Shown one piece after another: positions 35,524 through 45,001 of a stretch of 64,000 bases of DNA; the stretch's first letter is position 1; each line of letters starts with the position of its first letter. This stretch comes from UBA2287 sp964479665 (GTDB lineage: Bacteria > Bacteroidota > Bacteroidia > Bacteroidales > Tenuifilaceae): the NCBI GenBank assembly GCA_964479665.1, contig CAYZNN010000004.1:1-64000 (forward strand). The letters are read 5' to 3'. The position numbers and the translations under genes were made by a program. The notes under the pieces were generated by a model. The model searched no databases. It was given only the letters and a program-made list of their open reading frames with translations, and was not told the origin of the DNA.

Positions 35524-35880
35524 TTATTCTACCTTAAGCACATCTTTAAAAGCTTGCTTAAACGACTCCTTAGGTAAAGCACCCATAGCCATCTGGGGTT
35601 TATCGTTTAAGGGGATGAAAAGTAACGAGGGAATACTTCGAATACCAAACATCGAGGCTAGCTCCTGCTCACTTTCGGTGTCAACCTTATATATATCGAG
35701 TTTACCTTCGTACTCTTTCGATAGTTCCTCGAGAACAGGTGCAACCATTTTGCAGGGGCCACACCAATCGGCATAAAAATCGATAATTGCTGGTTTAGTT
35801 CCCTCAAATTTCCAATCGGTACTCTTTTCAAAATCGAATACTTTCGCTTTGAAAGTATCCATGTTTAAATGCTCAATCAT
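35524..35880 (-). CDS. trxA: Thioredoxin
   Basis: 118 residues with the redox motif WCGPC (C40/C43) in the context FYADWCGPCKMVAPVLEEL and the cis-Pro region SIPSLLFIP. No signal peptide, so cytoplasmic. Slightly longer N-terminus than the shortest thioredoxins. Single gene, convergent with purA. Confidence 0.95.
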   Translation of the reverse strand: MIEHLNMDTFKAKVFDFEKSTDWKFEGTKPAIIDFYADWCGPCKMVAPVLEELSKEYEGKLDIYKVDTESEQELASMFGIRSIPSLLFIPLNDKPQMAMGALPKESFKQAFKDVLKVE

Positions 35881-35999
35881 GGTTCGTTAAAATTTAATTT
35901 ATAAACATATTTATATTTGTACATATTTTCATACAAAACACATACCATTAACAAAACGTACCTATTATTTGTTCAACAATCGCCACAAACAGCCCTAAA

Positions 36000-36030
36000 T
36001 TGTAGATATGTAGCAAATGTTGTAGTTTTG
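36000..36030 (+). promoter_or_regulatory. Candidate Bacteroidota promoter of the CCA/poly(A) polymerase gene
   Basis: TTG, 20-nt spacer, TAGTTTTG: the only full -33/-7 match (TTG-N17-23-TAnnTTTG) found in an intergenic region of the window. Ends 29 nt upstream of the ATG at 36059. Confidence 0.5.
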
Positions 36031-36058
36031 TCAGGAAAACAGTTAGATTGTCAGTAGC

Positions 36059-37528
36059 ATGAAGGAGTATTTAACCGATAAAATTTTCACTTCCATTTCG
36101 AAAGTGGCACAAGAGATGGGAAGGCCAGTTTTTGTTATTGGGGGTTACGTTCGCGATATTTTCCTGAAAAGGGCATCGAAAGATATTGATATAGTAATTG
36201 AAGGTTCGGGAATTGAGTTGGCCCAAAGGGTTAGCAAGTTGCTTGGAAATGTACACGTAACAGTATTCAAGAACTTTGGTACAGCACAACTCAAGTACAA
36301 TGGTTGGGAGATTGAATTTGTGGGTGCCCGAAAAGAATCGTACCGAGAAGATTCGAGAAAACCCATTGTGGAAAATGGAACCATAAGGGACGATCAACTC
36401 CGTCGCGATTTCACGATGAACGCTTTGGCCATTAGCTTAAATCCTACGAATTTTGGCGAATTGGTCGACCCATTCAATGGCCTTAACGATATTGAAAACC
36501 GAATAATTAAAACACCCTTACAGCCCGATCAAACCTTCTCCGATGACCCTCTAAGAATGGTACGAGCAGTTAGGTTTGCGGCTCAATTACGTTTCGATAT
36601 CGATCATGATGCATTCCGTTCAATAAAGCGGAATTGTTCGCGCCTAAGCATCGTTTCGCAAGAGCGAATAATCGACGAGTTTAATAAAATACTCACAACT
36701 CCCCGCCCCTCCAATGGGTTGCTCCTTATGGAGCAAACGGGTTTGCTCAAAGAATTCTTTCCGGAATTGGTTAAACTAAAGGGGGTTGATACGGTTGGAG
36801 GCCACGAGCACAAGGATAATTTTTACCATACTCTTCAGGTGCTCGACAATGTTGCCAAAATGTCCGATAATCTGTGGCTTCGTTGGGCTGCCCTATTACA
36901 CGATATAGCCAAGCCTCCAACTAAAAAATTCATACATGGGCAAGGTTGGACCTTCCATGGTCATGAATTCTTAGGTTTTAAAATGATCCCTAGCATTTTC
37001 CGTCGACTCAAAATGCCCCTGAACGAAAAAATGAAATACGTTCAAAAAATGGTATTGCTCCACCTGAGGCCCATTGTTTTATCCCAGGAAGAGGTTACTG
37101 ATTCGGCGGTTCGCAGGCTGCTGTTCGATGCGGGTAACGATATCGATGATTTGCTGCTGCTGTGCGAGGCCGATATAACCTCGAAAAACGATGCCAAAGT
37201 TCGCCGATACATGGAAAACCTTCAGTTGGTAAGAAAAAAGATAATTGAGATTGAAGAGCGTGACGCTATCCGAAATTTTCAACCACCCATAACGGGCGAA
37301 ATGATTATGGCAATGTTCAATATTTCACCTAGTAAGCCTGTAGGGCTTATTAAAGATGCCATAAAGAATGCAATACTCGATGGTAAAATCCGTAACGACT
37401 TCGATGAAGCATACGACTTAATGCTGAGCTTGGGAAAAGAAAATGGCTTGAGTCCTATTTTAACAAAAGAGCAAATTGCAGTAATTGACAAAAAAGCCAA
37501 AAGTGAAATCGACAGCCAAAAGTTATAA
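36059..37528 (+). CDS. CCA tRNA nucleotidyltransferase / poly(A) polymerase family with HD domain
   Basis: 489 residues. N-terminal class II nucleotidyltransferase domain with GGYVRDIFLKR and KDIDIVIEG (metal-binding aspartates), followed by RRDFTMNALAISL and the RNA-binding head DPLRMVRAVRFAAQL. An HD domain (ALLHDIAKPPTKK) follows. In Bacteroidota the single long member of this family is usually annotated as the CCA-adding enzyme; poly(A) polymerase activity cannot be excluded. Its stop is 4 nt from the end of the convergent hydrolase pseudogene. Confidence 0.92.
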   Translation: MKEYLTDKIFTSISKVAQEMGRPVFVIGGYVRDIFLKRASKDIDIVIEGSGIELAQRVSKLLGNVHVTVFKNFGTAQLKYNGWEIEFVGARKESYREDSRKPIVENGTIRDDQLRRDFTMNALAISLNPTNFGELVDPFNGLNDIENRIIKTPLQPDQTFSDDPLRMVRAVRFAAQLRFDIDHDAFRSIKRNCSRLSIVSQERIIDEFNKILTTPRPSNGLLLMEQTGLLKEFFPELVKLKGVDTVGGHEHKDNFYHTLQVLDNVAKMSDNLWLRWAALLHDIAKPPTKKFIHGQGWTFHGHEFLGFKMIPSIFRRLKMPLNEKMKYVQKMVLLHLRPIVLSQEEVTDSAVRRLLFDAGNDIDDLLLLCEADITSKNDAKVRRYMENLQLVRKKIIEIEERDAIRNFQPPITGEMIMAMFNISPSKPVGLIKDAIKNAILDGKIRNDFDEAYDLMLSLGKENGLSPILTKEQIAVIDKKAKSEIDSQKL

Positions 37529-37532
37529 TTAT

Positions 37533-38493
37533 CTACCGATTTAGGAACTGCAATACTACCCTATTGAAAAGTTCGGCTTCGGTTTCCATGGGGTTATGCC
37601 CATGATTTTTCATTATAACTACCGATATCGAATCCATTGTATCGGTTAAGCTTGCGTATCGGCTATAGGGTACCCACGTATCCTTCTCGCCCCAAATAGC
37701 ATGAGCATCGACTTTAAATTGGTTTACGCACAGTTCATTGGTTACTTTTGCTCGAGCAAATGTTCCAATTATTGCCAAGGCAGTACCCCGTACCGATAGT
37801 GCACTGTGATAGGCTTCTACCTCCTTTTTACCGGGCTTTGGGGCATAAGCCGACTCGAGTAATTTTTAAATTCGCTTAGGGCGAATTAAGAAGAGATTGC
37901 CAAAAATTGCCAAAGAATGCTCAACAGGCCAAAACGTAATGAGCCTCTGACTTAGTGTGCGTTTCGATTTTTTCAAACAGTTGAAAAGTGCGGGAGCAAC
38001 AAAAACAACCCTATGAACCCTACCAGATTCAATAATAGCCATAGCCTGCACAATGGCCCCGCCCATGGAGTGCCCAAAAGAATCCATTGAACTGTATCGT
38101 TCATCTCCAGTAGAAATTTCCAAAACAGTTGTGCCCTAAAGCCGGTTGAAATATTAATTTTTCGGTTTTATCGCTGAAGCCAAAGGGAGGTACATCTATA
38201 GCAATTACTGTAAATCCATAACGGCTTAAGTAAAATGCACTAGTTTGCCACCAATAGGTTGACCCAGCAAACCCATGAACCATAAATACCCAGGGTTAGC
38301 TAGTTTGCTGATTGGACGGCCAGATTCGATAATGTATTTTAACTCCGTCAACAAACTTAACATGGCTGTTGCTGAAGGGTAAAGGTGCTGCTGCAACTTC
38401 CAACTGGGAGGCTGCACCAAACGGAAGAAGGCAGAGAAAAATGCCAAGCAGAAAAACCAAAGCATTAATATTCTGTTTCCTGCAATTACTCAT
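37533..38493 (-). pseudogene. Alpha/beta hydrolase, decayed (two stops, one frameshift)
   Basis: The reverse strand gives a nearly complete secreted alpha/beta hydrolase if defects are ignored. Start MSNCRKQNINALVFLL (signal-like), then HYRIWPSNQQTS, an in-frame TAA at 38296-38298, PWVFMVHGFAGSTYWWQ, IAIDVPPFGFSDK, a frameshift near 38110-38125, SFGHSMGGAIVQAM (nucleophile elbow GHSMGG), a second TAA at 37866-37868, then AHAIWGEKDTWVP (Asp region) and IMKNHGHNPM (catalytic His). All three catalytic regions can still be recognised, so loss of function looks recent. The start overlaps the upstream gene remnant by 8 nt. Confidence 0.85.
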
Positions 38494-38879
38494 TCAGTTC
38501 ATGGATTGTGGTAAATTTCCAGTTCACAATGTCCTTTAAAATAAAAGTTATTATTCCGCTAATTAATGCTGCTACCATGTATCCGGTCGAATGTACCCAT
38601 AAGACCTAAAATACCAAAAAGATCCCAAACCACGGCGTACATAAAAGTAGCCAGCAAAAATTGTATATTCCTCACTTTGTTAGTAACAGTTTTTAAACTC
38701 CAGTAAAGAAAACAGAAACCCACAACCTACACCAGGCTGCCAATTGTGACGGCAAGTCCAAAATCGTTAAGTTTGTTAAAATATGCGTAGGGTCTGTAAA
38801 AGAACGATAGGCGCAAACCAGTTGCCACGGCAATTAGCGATATGGCAAAATAAATTCGTTGAAGCTTGGTCTTAACCAT
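38486..38879 (-). pseudogene. Small multi-pass membrane protein, decayed
   Basis: Start MVKTKLQRIYFAISLIAVA, four hydrophobic segments, an in-frame TAG at 38727-38729 (after VTIGSLV), and a frameshift near 38578-38590, after which the chain continues as MVAALISGIITFILKDIVNWKF to HELNE and a stop at 38486-38488. Intact length would be about 130 residues. The final codons overlap the start of the hydrolase remnant, as in a translationally coupled operon. Family not recognised. Confidence 0.75.
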
Positions 38880-38916
38880 GCTGAATGCTTAATGAAACTT
38901 TGTCAAATATAATAGT

Positions 38917-38944
38917 AAATCCCACCCTTTGCAGGATGGGATTT
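38917..38944 (-). terminator. Stem-loop at the end of the nqr operon
   Basis: An 11-bp stem (AAATCCCACCC with GGATGGGATTT on the plus strand; the single A-C mismatch becomes G-U in minus-strand RNA) and a 6-nt loop, 22 nt after the nqrF stop. The following minus-strand bases are A+T-rich rather than a pure T-run. Confidence 0.55.
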
Positions 38945-38965
38945 TATTTCGACAGATAGAATTTC

Positions 38966-40225
38966 TTACCCTCCAAAGTCGTCGAAAGCAATCATCTCAT
39001 CGGGAACACCAAGGTCGTAAAGCATTTTAAATACTGCTTCGTTCATCATAGGAGGACCGCATAAATAGTACTCAATATCCTCGGGAGCCTGATGCTTAGA
39101 AAGGTAGTTATCGAGAATAACCTTGTGAATAAAACCTACGTAACCATCCCAATTGTCTTCGGGCTTTGGCTCTGATAGCGCAATTTGAAAATTGAAATTA
39201 GGAAACTTTTGCTCTATGGCTTTAAAATGCTCCTCGTAAAAAATTTCGCGACGCGAACGGGCACCATACCAAAAGGTAGCCCTCCGACCAGTTTTAACCG
39301 TGTTGAATAGGTGAAAAATGTGCGAACGCATTGGCGCCATACCGGCCCCACCGCCTATAAACATCATTTCGTTTTGGGTTTCCTTGATAAAGAACTCGCC
39401 ATAGGGCCCGCTAATATATACCTTGTCGCCAGGTTTGCGTGAAAAAATGAAACTGGAGCAAACACCTGGATTTACTTTAAGAAAATCGTTCGTTTTCTTA
39501 TCCCAAGGTGGCGTTGCAATACGAACATTAAGCATTATAATATTATCCTCTGCTGGGTGATTGGCCATTGAGTATGCACGGAATGTCTCTTCGTTATTCT
39601 TCATTTTCAGATCCCACATGCGAAACTTATCCCATTCGTCGCGATACTCTTCCTCTACAAATATATCCTTACCAAATTCCACTTCTATTTTTGGAACATC
39701 GATTTGAATGTAGCCCCCCGAACGGAAATCGAGTTTTTCTCCTTCAGGTAATCTAACCACAAACTCTTTAATAAAGGTTGCAACATTCCGGTTCGAAACC
39801 ACCTCACATTCCCATTTCTTAATACCCATAACCTCTTCGGGAACATGAATTTTCATGTTCTCCCTAATTTTAACTTGGCAACCCAATCTCCATTGGTCCT
39901 GCTGTTGCTTGCGAGTAAAAAAACTGGTTTCGGTAGGTAAAATGGATCCTCCACCTTCAACAACTTGACACTTACACATTCCACAAGTACCGCCACCTCC
40001 ACAAGCAGAGGGTAAAAATATCCCATTATTGCTAAGGGTTGAGAGAATTGTTGTGCCGGGCTCAACAGCTATTTCCTTTTCATTATTAATATTGAGCGTA
40101 ACCTCGCCTTGCGGTGTCAACTTCTTTTTTGCATAGAGCAATACTGCTACCAGCAAGGTAATAACTAGAAGAAATACTAAAATCGACAGTGCGATTATGG
40201 TAAAACTTGAAGATAGAACTATCAT
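38966..40225 (-). CDS. nqrF: Na+-translocating NADH:quinone reductase subunit F
   Basis: 419 residues. The entry point of electrons from NADH into Na+-NQR. One N-terminal membrane helix (about 5-30), a 2Fe-2S ferredoxin domain with CGGGGTCGMCKC and a distal Cys in WRLGCQV, then an FAD domain with RAYSMANHP and an NADH domain with GGGAGMAPMRSH. C-terminal IAFDDFGG is standard. Last gene of the nqrABCDEF operon, 17 nt after nqrE. Confidence 0.97.
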   Translation of the reverse strand: MIVLSSSFTIIALSILVFLLVITLLVAVLLYAKKKLTPQGEVTLNINNEKEIAVEPGTTILSTLSNNGIFLPSACGGGGTCGMCKCQVVEGGGSILPTETSFFTRKQQQDQWRLGCQVKIRENMKIHVPEEVMGIKKWECEVVSNRNVATFIKEFVVRLPEGEKLDFRSGGYIQIDVPKIEVEFGKDIFVEEEYRDEWDKFRMWDLKMKNNEETFRAYSMANHPAEDNIIMLNVRIATPPWDKKTNDFLKVNPGVCSSFIFSRKPGDKVYISGPYGEFFIKETQNEMMFIGGGAGMAPMRSHIFHLFNTVKTGRRATFWYGARSRREIFYEEHFKAIEQKFPNFNFQIALSEPKPEDNWDGYVGFIHKVILDNYLSKHQAPEDIEYYLCGPPMMNEAVFKMLYDLGVPDEMIAFDDFGG

Positions 40226-40242
40226 AATATCGATTGATTGAA

Positions 40243-40860
40243 TTAAAGTTTAATGCCCATGAAGGTCATGAAGGCAATTCCCATTAAACCGGTAACAATG
40301 AAGGTAATTCCCAAACCACGTAGCGGAGCTGGAACGTTTGAATAGTTCAACTTCTCGCGGATAGCAGCTATACCAACAATAGCCAAAAGCCAACCTAATC
40401 CTGAACCCAAACCAAAAACCGATGCTTCTGCCAGGTTGGCATATTCTCGTTCCTGCATAAAAAGAGAACCTCCTAAAATGGCACAGTTAACAGCAATAAG
40501 GGGTAGAAAAATACCTAATGAATTGTAAAGGGCTGGTGAAAATTTCTCTACTATCATTTCAACCAGTTGAACAATTGAAGCAATAACAGCAATAAACATT
40601 ATGAAAGAGAGGAAACTAAGATCGAGGTCGGCAAATGAACTGCTAAGCCAAGCCAAAGCCCCAGGGCCAAGAAGATAAAGGTTTATTAGGTAATTAACAG
40701 GGACAGTAATACCTAAAACAAATATTACGGCAACACCCAAACCGAATGATGTCTTTACGGTTTTTGATACTGCAAGGTAGGAGCACATGCCCAGAAAATA
40801 GGCAAAAATCATGTTGTCCACAAAAATGGACTTAACAAATATGCTGGCTAAATTCTCCAT
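40243..40860 (-). CDS. nqrE: Na+-NQR subunit E
   Basis: 205 residues, six hydrophobic helices; FVKSIFVDNMIFAYFLGMCSYLAVSK at the N-terminus contains the Cys that with its counterpart in NqrD binds the intramembrane iron centre. Second Cys in LIAVNCAILGGSLF. Paralogue of NqrD. 20-nt gap to nqrD. Confidence 0.96.
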   Translation of the reverse strand: MENLASIFVKSIFVDNMIFAYFLGMCSYLAVSKTVKTSFGLGVAVIFVLGITVPVNYLINLYLLGPGALAWLSSSFADLDLSFLSFIMFIAVIASIVQLVEMIVEKFSPALYNSLGIFLPLIAVNCAILGGSLFMQEREYANLAEASVFGLGSGLGWLLAIVGIAAIREKLNYSNVPAPLRGLGITFIVTGLMGIAFMTFMGIKL

Positions 40861-40880
40861 AATCTATTCAATTTCAGTGT

Positions 40881-41540
40881 TTACTTCTCAATGAGTTGTT
40901 TTTTCCAGCTGCGCTGTATCCAAATAATAACGCCAACAAGTATCAGTGCCATGGGAGGTAAAATAAACAAGCCATTATTTTCATAAAAGCCACCATTCTT
41001 TAAGTAGAAACTATCGGGAATTACGTGATAATCCCATATAGTTCCTGAACCTAATAACTCGCGGAAGAATGCTACAACAATAAGGATAACGCCATATCCA
41101 ATTCCATTTCCTAAACCATCGAGCGCAGAAGGCCAAGGCTTATTCCCCAATGCAAACGCTTCGAGACGCCCCATAATTATACAGTTGGTGATAATAAGTC
41201 CAACAAACACGGAAAGCTGCTTACTCACATCGTAAACGAAAGCCTTCAGAACCTCATCGACCAATATTACAAGCGATGCAACTACTACCAACTGAACAAT
41301 TATGCGAATTCGCGATGGAATAGAATTTCGCAATGCTGAGGTTATAACATTTGCCAAAATGGTAACAACAACAACCGATAGTGCCATCACAAAGGCTGGT
41401 TTCAATTTTACTGTAACCGCTAGCGCAGAACAAATTCCCAGTACCAAAACAGTAACAGGATTGGTTGCGTTAATGGGATCGGTAATTAACTTTACGTTCT
41501 TAGCCGAGAACAATGGCTCCTTTTCAATTTTGTGGTTCAT
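40881..41540 (-). CDS. nqrD: Na+-NQR subunit D
   Basis: Start set at the Met of MNHKIEKEPLF, which overlaps the nqrC stop by 17 nt; the longer frame to 41555 is less likely. About 219 residues, six membrane helices, Cys in VLGICSALAVT and LIITNCIIMGR at the positions of the iron-ligand cysteines shared with NqrE. Ion-translocating membrane core of the complex. Confidence 0.96.
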   Translation of the reverse strand: MNHKIEKEPLFSAKNVKLITDPINATNPVTVLVLGICSALAVTVKLKPAFVMALSVVVVTILANVITSALRNSIPSRIRIIVQLVVVASLVILVDEVLKAFVYDVSKQLSVFVGLIITNCIIMGRLEAFALGNKPWPSALDGLGNGIGYGVILIVVAFFRELLGSGTIWDYHVIPDSFYLKNGGFYENNGLFILPPMALILVGVIIWIQRSWKKQLIEK

Positions 41541-42276
41541 AGTTTTCAGTTTCAATATTCATATTTTTCACAAAAAACATCTGGTAGCCGTTTAGGCAAT
41601 CTTTAAGCATATCTTCAAGCCCAACGCTTGTAATGGTACCACCCGAAACGGCGTCGACTCCATAGGGATTATCGCTACCTGCCCCTCCTTTAACAACCTT
41701 AACCGAAACAAAGGTTCCATTTCGGAAAATCTGCTTACCCTTGAATTGCTGTTGAAATAAAGAAGTAGATATTTCGGCTCCTAAGCCAGGTGTTTCCGAT
41801 TTATGGGCAAAAGCAGCACCATATATGGTATTGTAATCGTCGCTAAGCGAAATATAGCCCCAAATAGGACCCCATAGCCCACGGCCATAAAGGGGAACAA
41901 TGAACTTTTTATTATTCTCATCGATTTGTGCAACAAAAAGGGGCAAATTTCGCTCGGAAAGCGGTTTAGCCAATTCTGCTTTCAGATTCAGTTTGAATGC
42001 GTCAACACCCTCAACAATTTCACCCTTTGAATTGAGAACCAATTCCTGAATTATATATTTCTTATACTCCTGACCAACGTACGAATGCTTGTTTGGAGCG
42101 GTTGACACATCGGCCGCTTTACCTATTGATTTTAGAATGTCGAGTCGTTTTTCGGTTTCAACATTTTGCCTCTGAAAGGGTTTTAGCACTGTTGATGCAA
42201 TGGCAAGCAAGGCAGCAACGGCAATAACCATTATCGAGGAGTATACGAATATGTATAAATTTCCACGCTTATTCAT
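41524..42276 (-). CDS. nqrC: Na+-NQR subunit C (covalent FMN)
   Basis: 250 residues with one N-terminal membrane helix (about 8-30) and a periplasmic flavin domain. The FMN attachment motif is visible as SGGTITS (family S/TGxT, FMN bound to the Thr by a phosphoester). Passes electrons from NqrD/E iron to NqrB. The stop overlaps the nqrD start. Confidence 0.96.
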   Translation of the reverse strand: MNKRGNLYIFVYSSIMVIAVAALLAIASTVLKPFQRQNVETEKRLDILKSIGKAADVSTAPNKHSYVGQEYKKYIIQELVLNSKGEIVEGVDAFKLNLKAELAKPLSERNLPLFVAQIDENNKKFIVPLYGRGLWGPIWGYISLSDDYNTIYGAAFAHKSETPGLGAEISTSLFQQQFKGKQIFRNGTFVSVKVVKGGAGSDNPYGVDAVSGGTITSVGLEDMLKDCLNGYQMFFVKNMNIETENYEPQN

Positions 42277-42287
42277 AGTTGTATTAT

Positions 42288-43454
42288 TTAACGATTAATT
42301 GCTGCCAATGCCCGTTTCTGACGGCGACGAATATTAGCTTGAACTACGTAATGATCGATTAAAGGAGCAAACGCATTCATTAGCAGTATGGCCAGCATCA
42401 TGCCCTCTGGGTATGCTGGGTTTAATACTCTTACCATTACAGCAAAAAAGCCAATTAGAAAACCATATATCCATTTGCCCGTTTCGGTTTGAGAAGCGGT
42501 GACCGGATCGGTAGCCATAAAAACAGCACCAAAAGCAAAACCACCCATAATTAGGTGATGCCATGCTGGCATTGCCATAAACGGATTTACTGCAAAGGCA
42601 TTAAGAATAAGCCCCATGCTTAAACCACCAACAACCGTTGAAAGAATGATTTTCCAACTTCCAATACCTGTTACTATTAAAAGCAAAGCCCCTAAAGCAA
42701 TAGCTACTGTAGATGTTTCACCAATCGACCCAGGGATGGTTCCCATAAACATATCCATTGTCGAAGGTATTTTATCCATTTGGTATGCAGCTGCATTGGC
42801 TAATGGGGTTGCCCCGGAGTAACCATCAACAATTCCTTGACCCTGCATCATTCCCGAAACCCATATTTTATCGCCCGACATGTATGTTGGATAGGCAAAA
42901 AACAGGAACGCTCGTGCTAGCAATGCAGGATTAAAAATATTCATTCCGGTTCCACCAAACACCTCTTTTCCAATAATTACAGAAAAAGCGGTTGCCACAG
43001 CTACCATCCATAGCGGTATATCAGCAGGTACAACTAAAGGAATGAGCATGCCAGTTACTAAAAAGCCCTCGTTCACTTCGTGCTTTCGTACCTGAGCAAA
43101 TGCAAATTCGATAGATAAACCGGTAACATAACTTACTACTACTATGGGGAAAACCTTTATAAAACCATAAAGGAACGTTTGCCAAAATGACATTTCAGTT
43201 GCAGTTGCCATAGCATGCTGAAAGCCAACATTCCACATTCCAAATAGCAACGCTGGCATCATTGCCATAACCACAATGCTCATGGTTCGTTTCAGGTCGA
43301 TGGCATCGCGGATATGCGCACCCGAGTGGGTAACGGTATTTGGAACAAAAAGGAACGTTTCAAATGCATCGAAGGTGGAATGAAACATCTCCAACCGGCC
43401 GCCCTTTTTGAAGTGTGGCTTTATTTTATCAATATAATTTCTAAGTGCCTTCAT
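42288..43454 (-). CDS. nqrB: Na+-NQR subunit B (covalent FMN, quinone site)
   Basis: 388 residues, about ten membrane helices. The FMN attachment motif SGATPLANA is present, with the Thr of SGAT as the expected attachment residue; FGGTGMNIFNPALLARAF is the conserved helix around the riboflavin/FMN region. 11-nt gap to nqrC, 19 nt after nqrA. Confidence 0.97.
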   Translation of the reverse strand: MKALRNYIDKIKPHFKKGGRLEMFHSTFDAFETFLFVPNTVTHSGAHIRDAIDLKRTMSIVVMAMMPALLFGMWNVGFQHAMATATEMSFWQTFLYGFIKVFPIVVVSYVTGLSIEFAFAQVRKHEVNEGFLVTGMLIPLVVPADIPLWMVAVATAFSVIIGKEVFGGTGMNIFNPALLARAFLFFAYPTYMSGDKIWVSGMMQGQGIVDGYSGATPLANAAAYQMDKIPSTMDMFMGTIPGSIGETSTVAIALGALLLIVTGIGSWKIILSTVVGGLSMGLILNAFAVNPFMAMPAWHHLIMGGFAFGAVFMATDPVTASQTETGKWIYGFLIGFFAVMVRVLNPAYPEGMMLAILLMNAFAPLIDHYVVQANIRRRQKRALAAINR

Positions 43455-43473
43455 CAGATAAATGTTTGATATA

Positions 43474-44832
43474 TTAATTAAGTTCCTTAACCATTAGTTC
43501 AATTCCATCTCGTACAATTTGTTGCACATTTATTTTCGATGTGCAAACAAATTCGCAGAGAGCGAGATCCTCTTCGGCTACTTCGTATATGCCCAAATTT
43601 TCCATTTTATCAATGTCGTTGGCAAGAATCGCTTTTAGTAATTGAACGGGTAGAATATCCATAGGAACAACCTTGTCGTATTGGCCCGACATTACAAAAG
43701 CGCGTTCACCTCCGTTCATATTTGTGTGCAACGAAAACTTTTTGCCTGGAATCAACTTGGAGAGGAAGGCACTGGTTTTGCTGAACTTATTGAACCCGGG
43801 TGCAGCCCAACCCAGAAGCTCGTAATGGTTGCCCTCCGGAATAACTGTTAGCATGTTATGATAAGTGCCTAAATGTCCACGACTATCTATCCTACTACCT
43901 GTCAGTACGTTGCCACTTATAAATCTGAGTTTTTCTGTAGGTAAGGTGATGTTTCCATCGATCATACTCTCAATGGAAGCCCCAATTTTCGATATAAAGT
44001 AGCGGGGTTTTATAACCTCGGAGCCTGCTAATGCAAAAACCTTGGTAGGGTTGTATATGCCGGTTGAGAAGAGCCTGCCTATAATTACAACGTTAAGTGG
44101 ATCAATGGTCCATACAACTTCACCCTTACTAATAGGCGCTAAATGATGAATTTGAACCCCCACGTTGCCTGCTGGATGGGGCCCTGAGAAATAGTTTATT
44201 TCAACACCCTTTGCTTCTGTAAACACTTCGCTAGGTGGGTAATCGGAATTGAGACCTAAATAAATTTTTCCATTGGTTAGTTTCGATAGAGCATCTAATC
44301 CTATTTGGAAATTTTCTCGTTCGTCCTTAATTGCTAAATCTAAATCGGGCGCAAGCGGAGCGGTGTCAAATCCCGAAATAAAAATATTGCGCGGGGTATC
44401 GGTTGGGTTTGCTACAACAGCATATGGTCGTTGGACTAAAAGTGGCCAAACACCCGAAGCGAGCATCTTCGACACAATTTCGCCTCTGGAAAGTTCCATT
44501 GGATTAGCCTTTCCAAAATCGATATGCTGCTGATCATCTTCGGGTTTTACAACCACTTCAAGAATTTTTCGGCGTTCGCCTCTAACAATCGACTGAACTG
44601 TACCGCTTACAGGTGAAACAAACAGAATATCGGGATTGTACTTATTGCAAAACAGCGGAGAACCTCCCTGTACTCTATCGCCCTCGTTTACGAGCAATTT
44701 GGGAACCAACCCTGCAAAATCGGTGGGCTTTACAGCATAACTTTCGGATTGCAGAAAGCGAGTGAAAACCTTCTCAGCCTCACCCTTAAGGGGTATATTA
44801 TATCCCTTTTTAAGCCTTATTGTTTTTGACAT
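43474..44832 (-). CDS. nqrA: Na+-NQR subunit A
   Basis: About 452 residues from the Met of MSKTIRLKKGYNIPL, the universal NqrA start; the longer frame to 44883 runs into the promoter region. Soluble peripheral subunit with lipoyl-like N-terminal folds (LVNEGDRVQGGSPLF, FVSPVSGTVQSI). First gene of the operon. A TAnnTTTG element and a palindromic intergenic region lie upstream. Confidence 0.96.
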   Translation of the reverse strand: MSKTIRLKKGYNIPLKGEAEKVFTRFLQSESYAVKPTDFAGLVPKLLVNEGDRVQGGSPLFCNKYNPDILFVSPVSGTVQSIVRGERRKILEVVVKPEDDQQHIDFGKANPMELSRGEIVSKMLASGVWPLLVQRPYAVVANPTDTPRNIFISGFDTAPLAPDLDLAIKDERENFQIGLDALSKLTNGKIYLGLNSDYPPSEVFTEAKGVEINYFSGPHPAGNVGVQIHHLAPISKGEVVWTIDPLNVVIIGRLFSTGIYNPTKVFALAGSEVIKPRYFISKIGASIESMIDGNITLPTEKLRFISGNVLTGSRIDSRGHLGTYHNMLTVIPEGNHYELLGWAAPGFNKFSKTSAFLSKLIPGKKFSLHTNMNGGERAFVMSGQYDKVVPMDILPVQLLKAILANDIDKMENLGIYEVAEEDLALCEFVCTSKINVQQIVRDGIELMVKELN

Positions 44833-44855
44833 GGTATATACGTTAAATTTGTAAA

Positions 44856-44863
44856 CAAAAATA
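44856..44863 (-). promoter_or_regulatory. Candidate -7 box of the nqr operon
   Basis: On the minus strand TATTTTTG, matching TAnnTTTG, 24 nt upstream of the nqrA ATG. The nearest TTTG upstream is 27 nt away, longer than the usual spacing. A small stem (TGCAC/GTGCA with a 4-nt loop) lies between at 44879-44892. Confidence 0.4.
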
Positions 44864-44900
44864 AAAAAATAATGCCAATGCACGAAGGTGCAAAGAAAAC

Positions 44901-44926
44901 TATATATTGAAATATTTCAACATATA
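44901..44926. repeat. 26-bp near-perfect palindrome between nqrA and the T9SS plug gene
   Basis: A perfect 14-bp palindrome TTGAAATATTTCAA (44907-44920) flanked by TATATA and CATATA, so the symmetry extends over 26 bp with one mismatched pair. It is placed between two divergent genes, upstream of the nqr -7 element, as expected for an operator of a dimeric regulator. Confidence 0.6.
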
Positions 44927-45001
44927 AATTAAAATTATTTTGGCTTTGGTATGCTTTTGGTTTGTATTTTTACCACTTATCGTCAAATTAACCTAACACT
45001 C

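Noticed and set aside
37866..38298. In-frame TAA codons of the hydrolase as recoding or an alternative code
   Set aside because: Other genes in the window end with normal stops at the expected lengths, and the same locus also has frameshifts, so decay is simpler.
44879..44892. Stem TGCAC/GTGCA upstream of nqrA as a terminator
   Set aside because: Five-bp stem with a four-base loop and no adjacent T-run in the right place; kept only as part of the promoter description.
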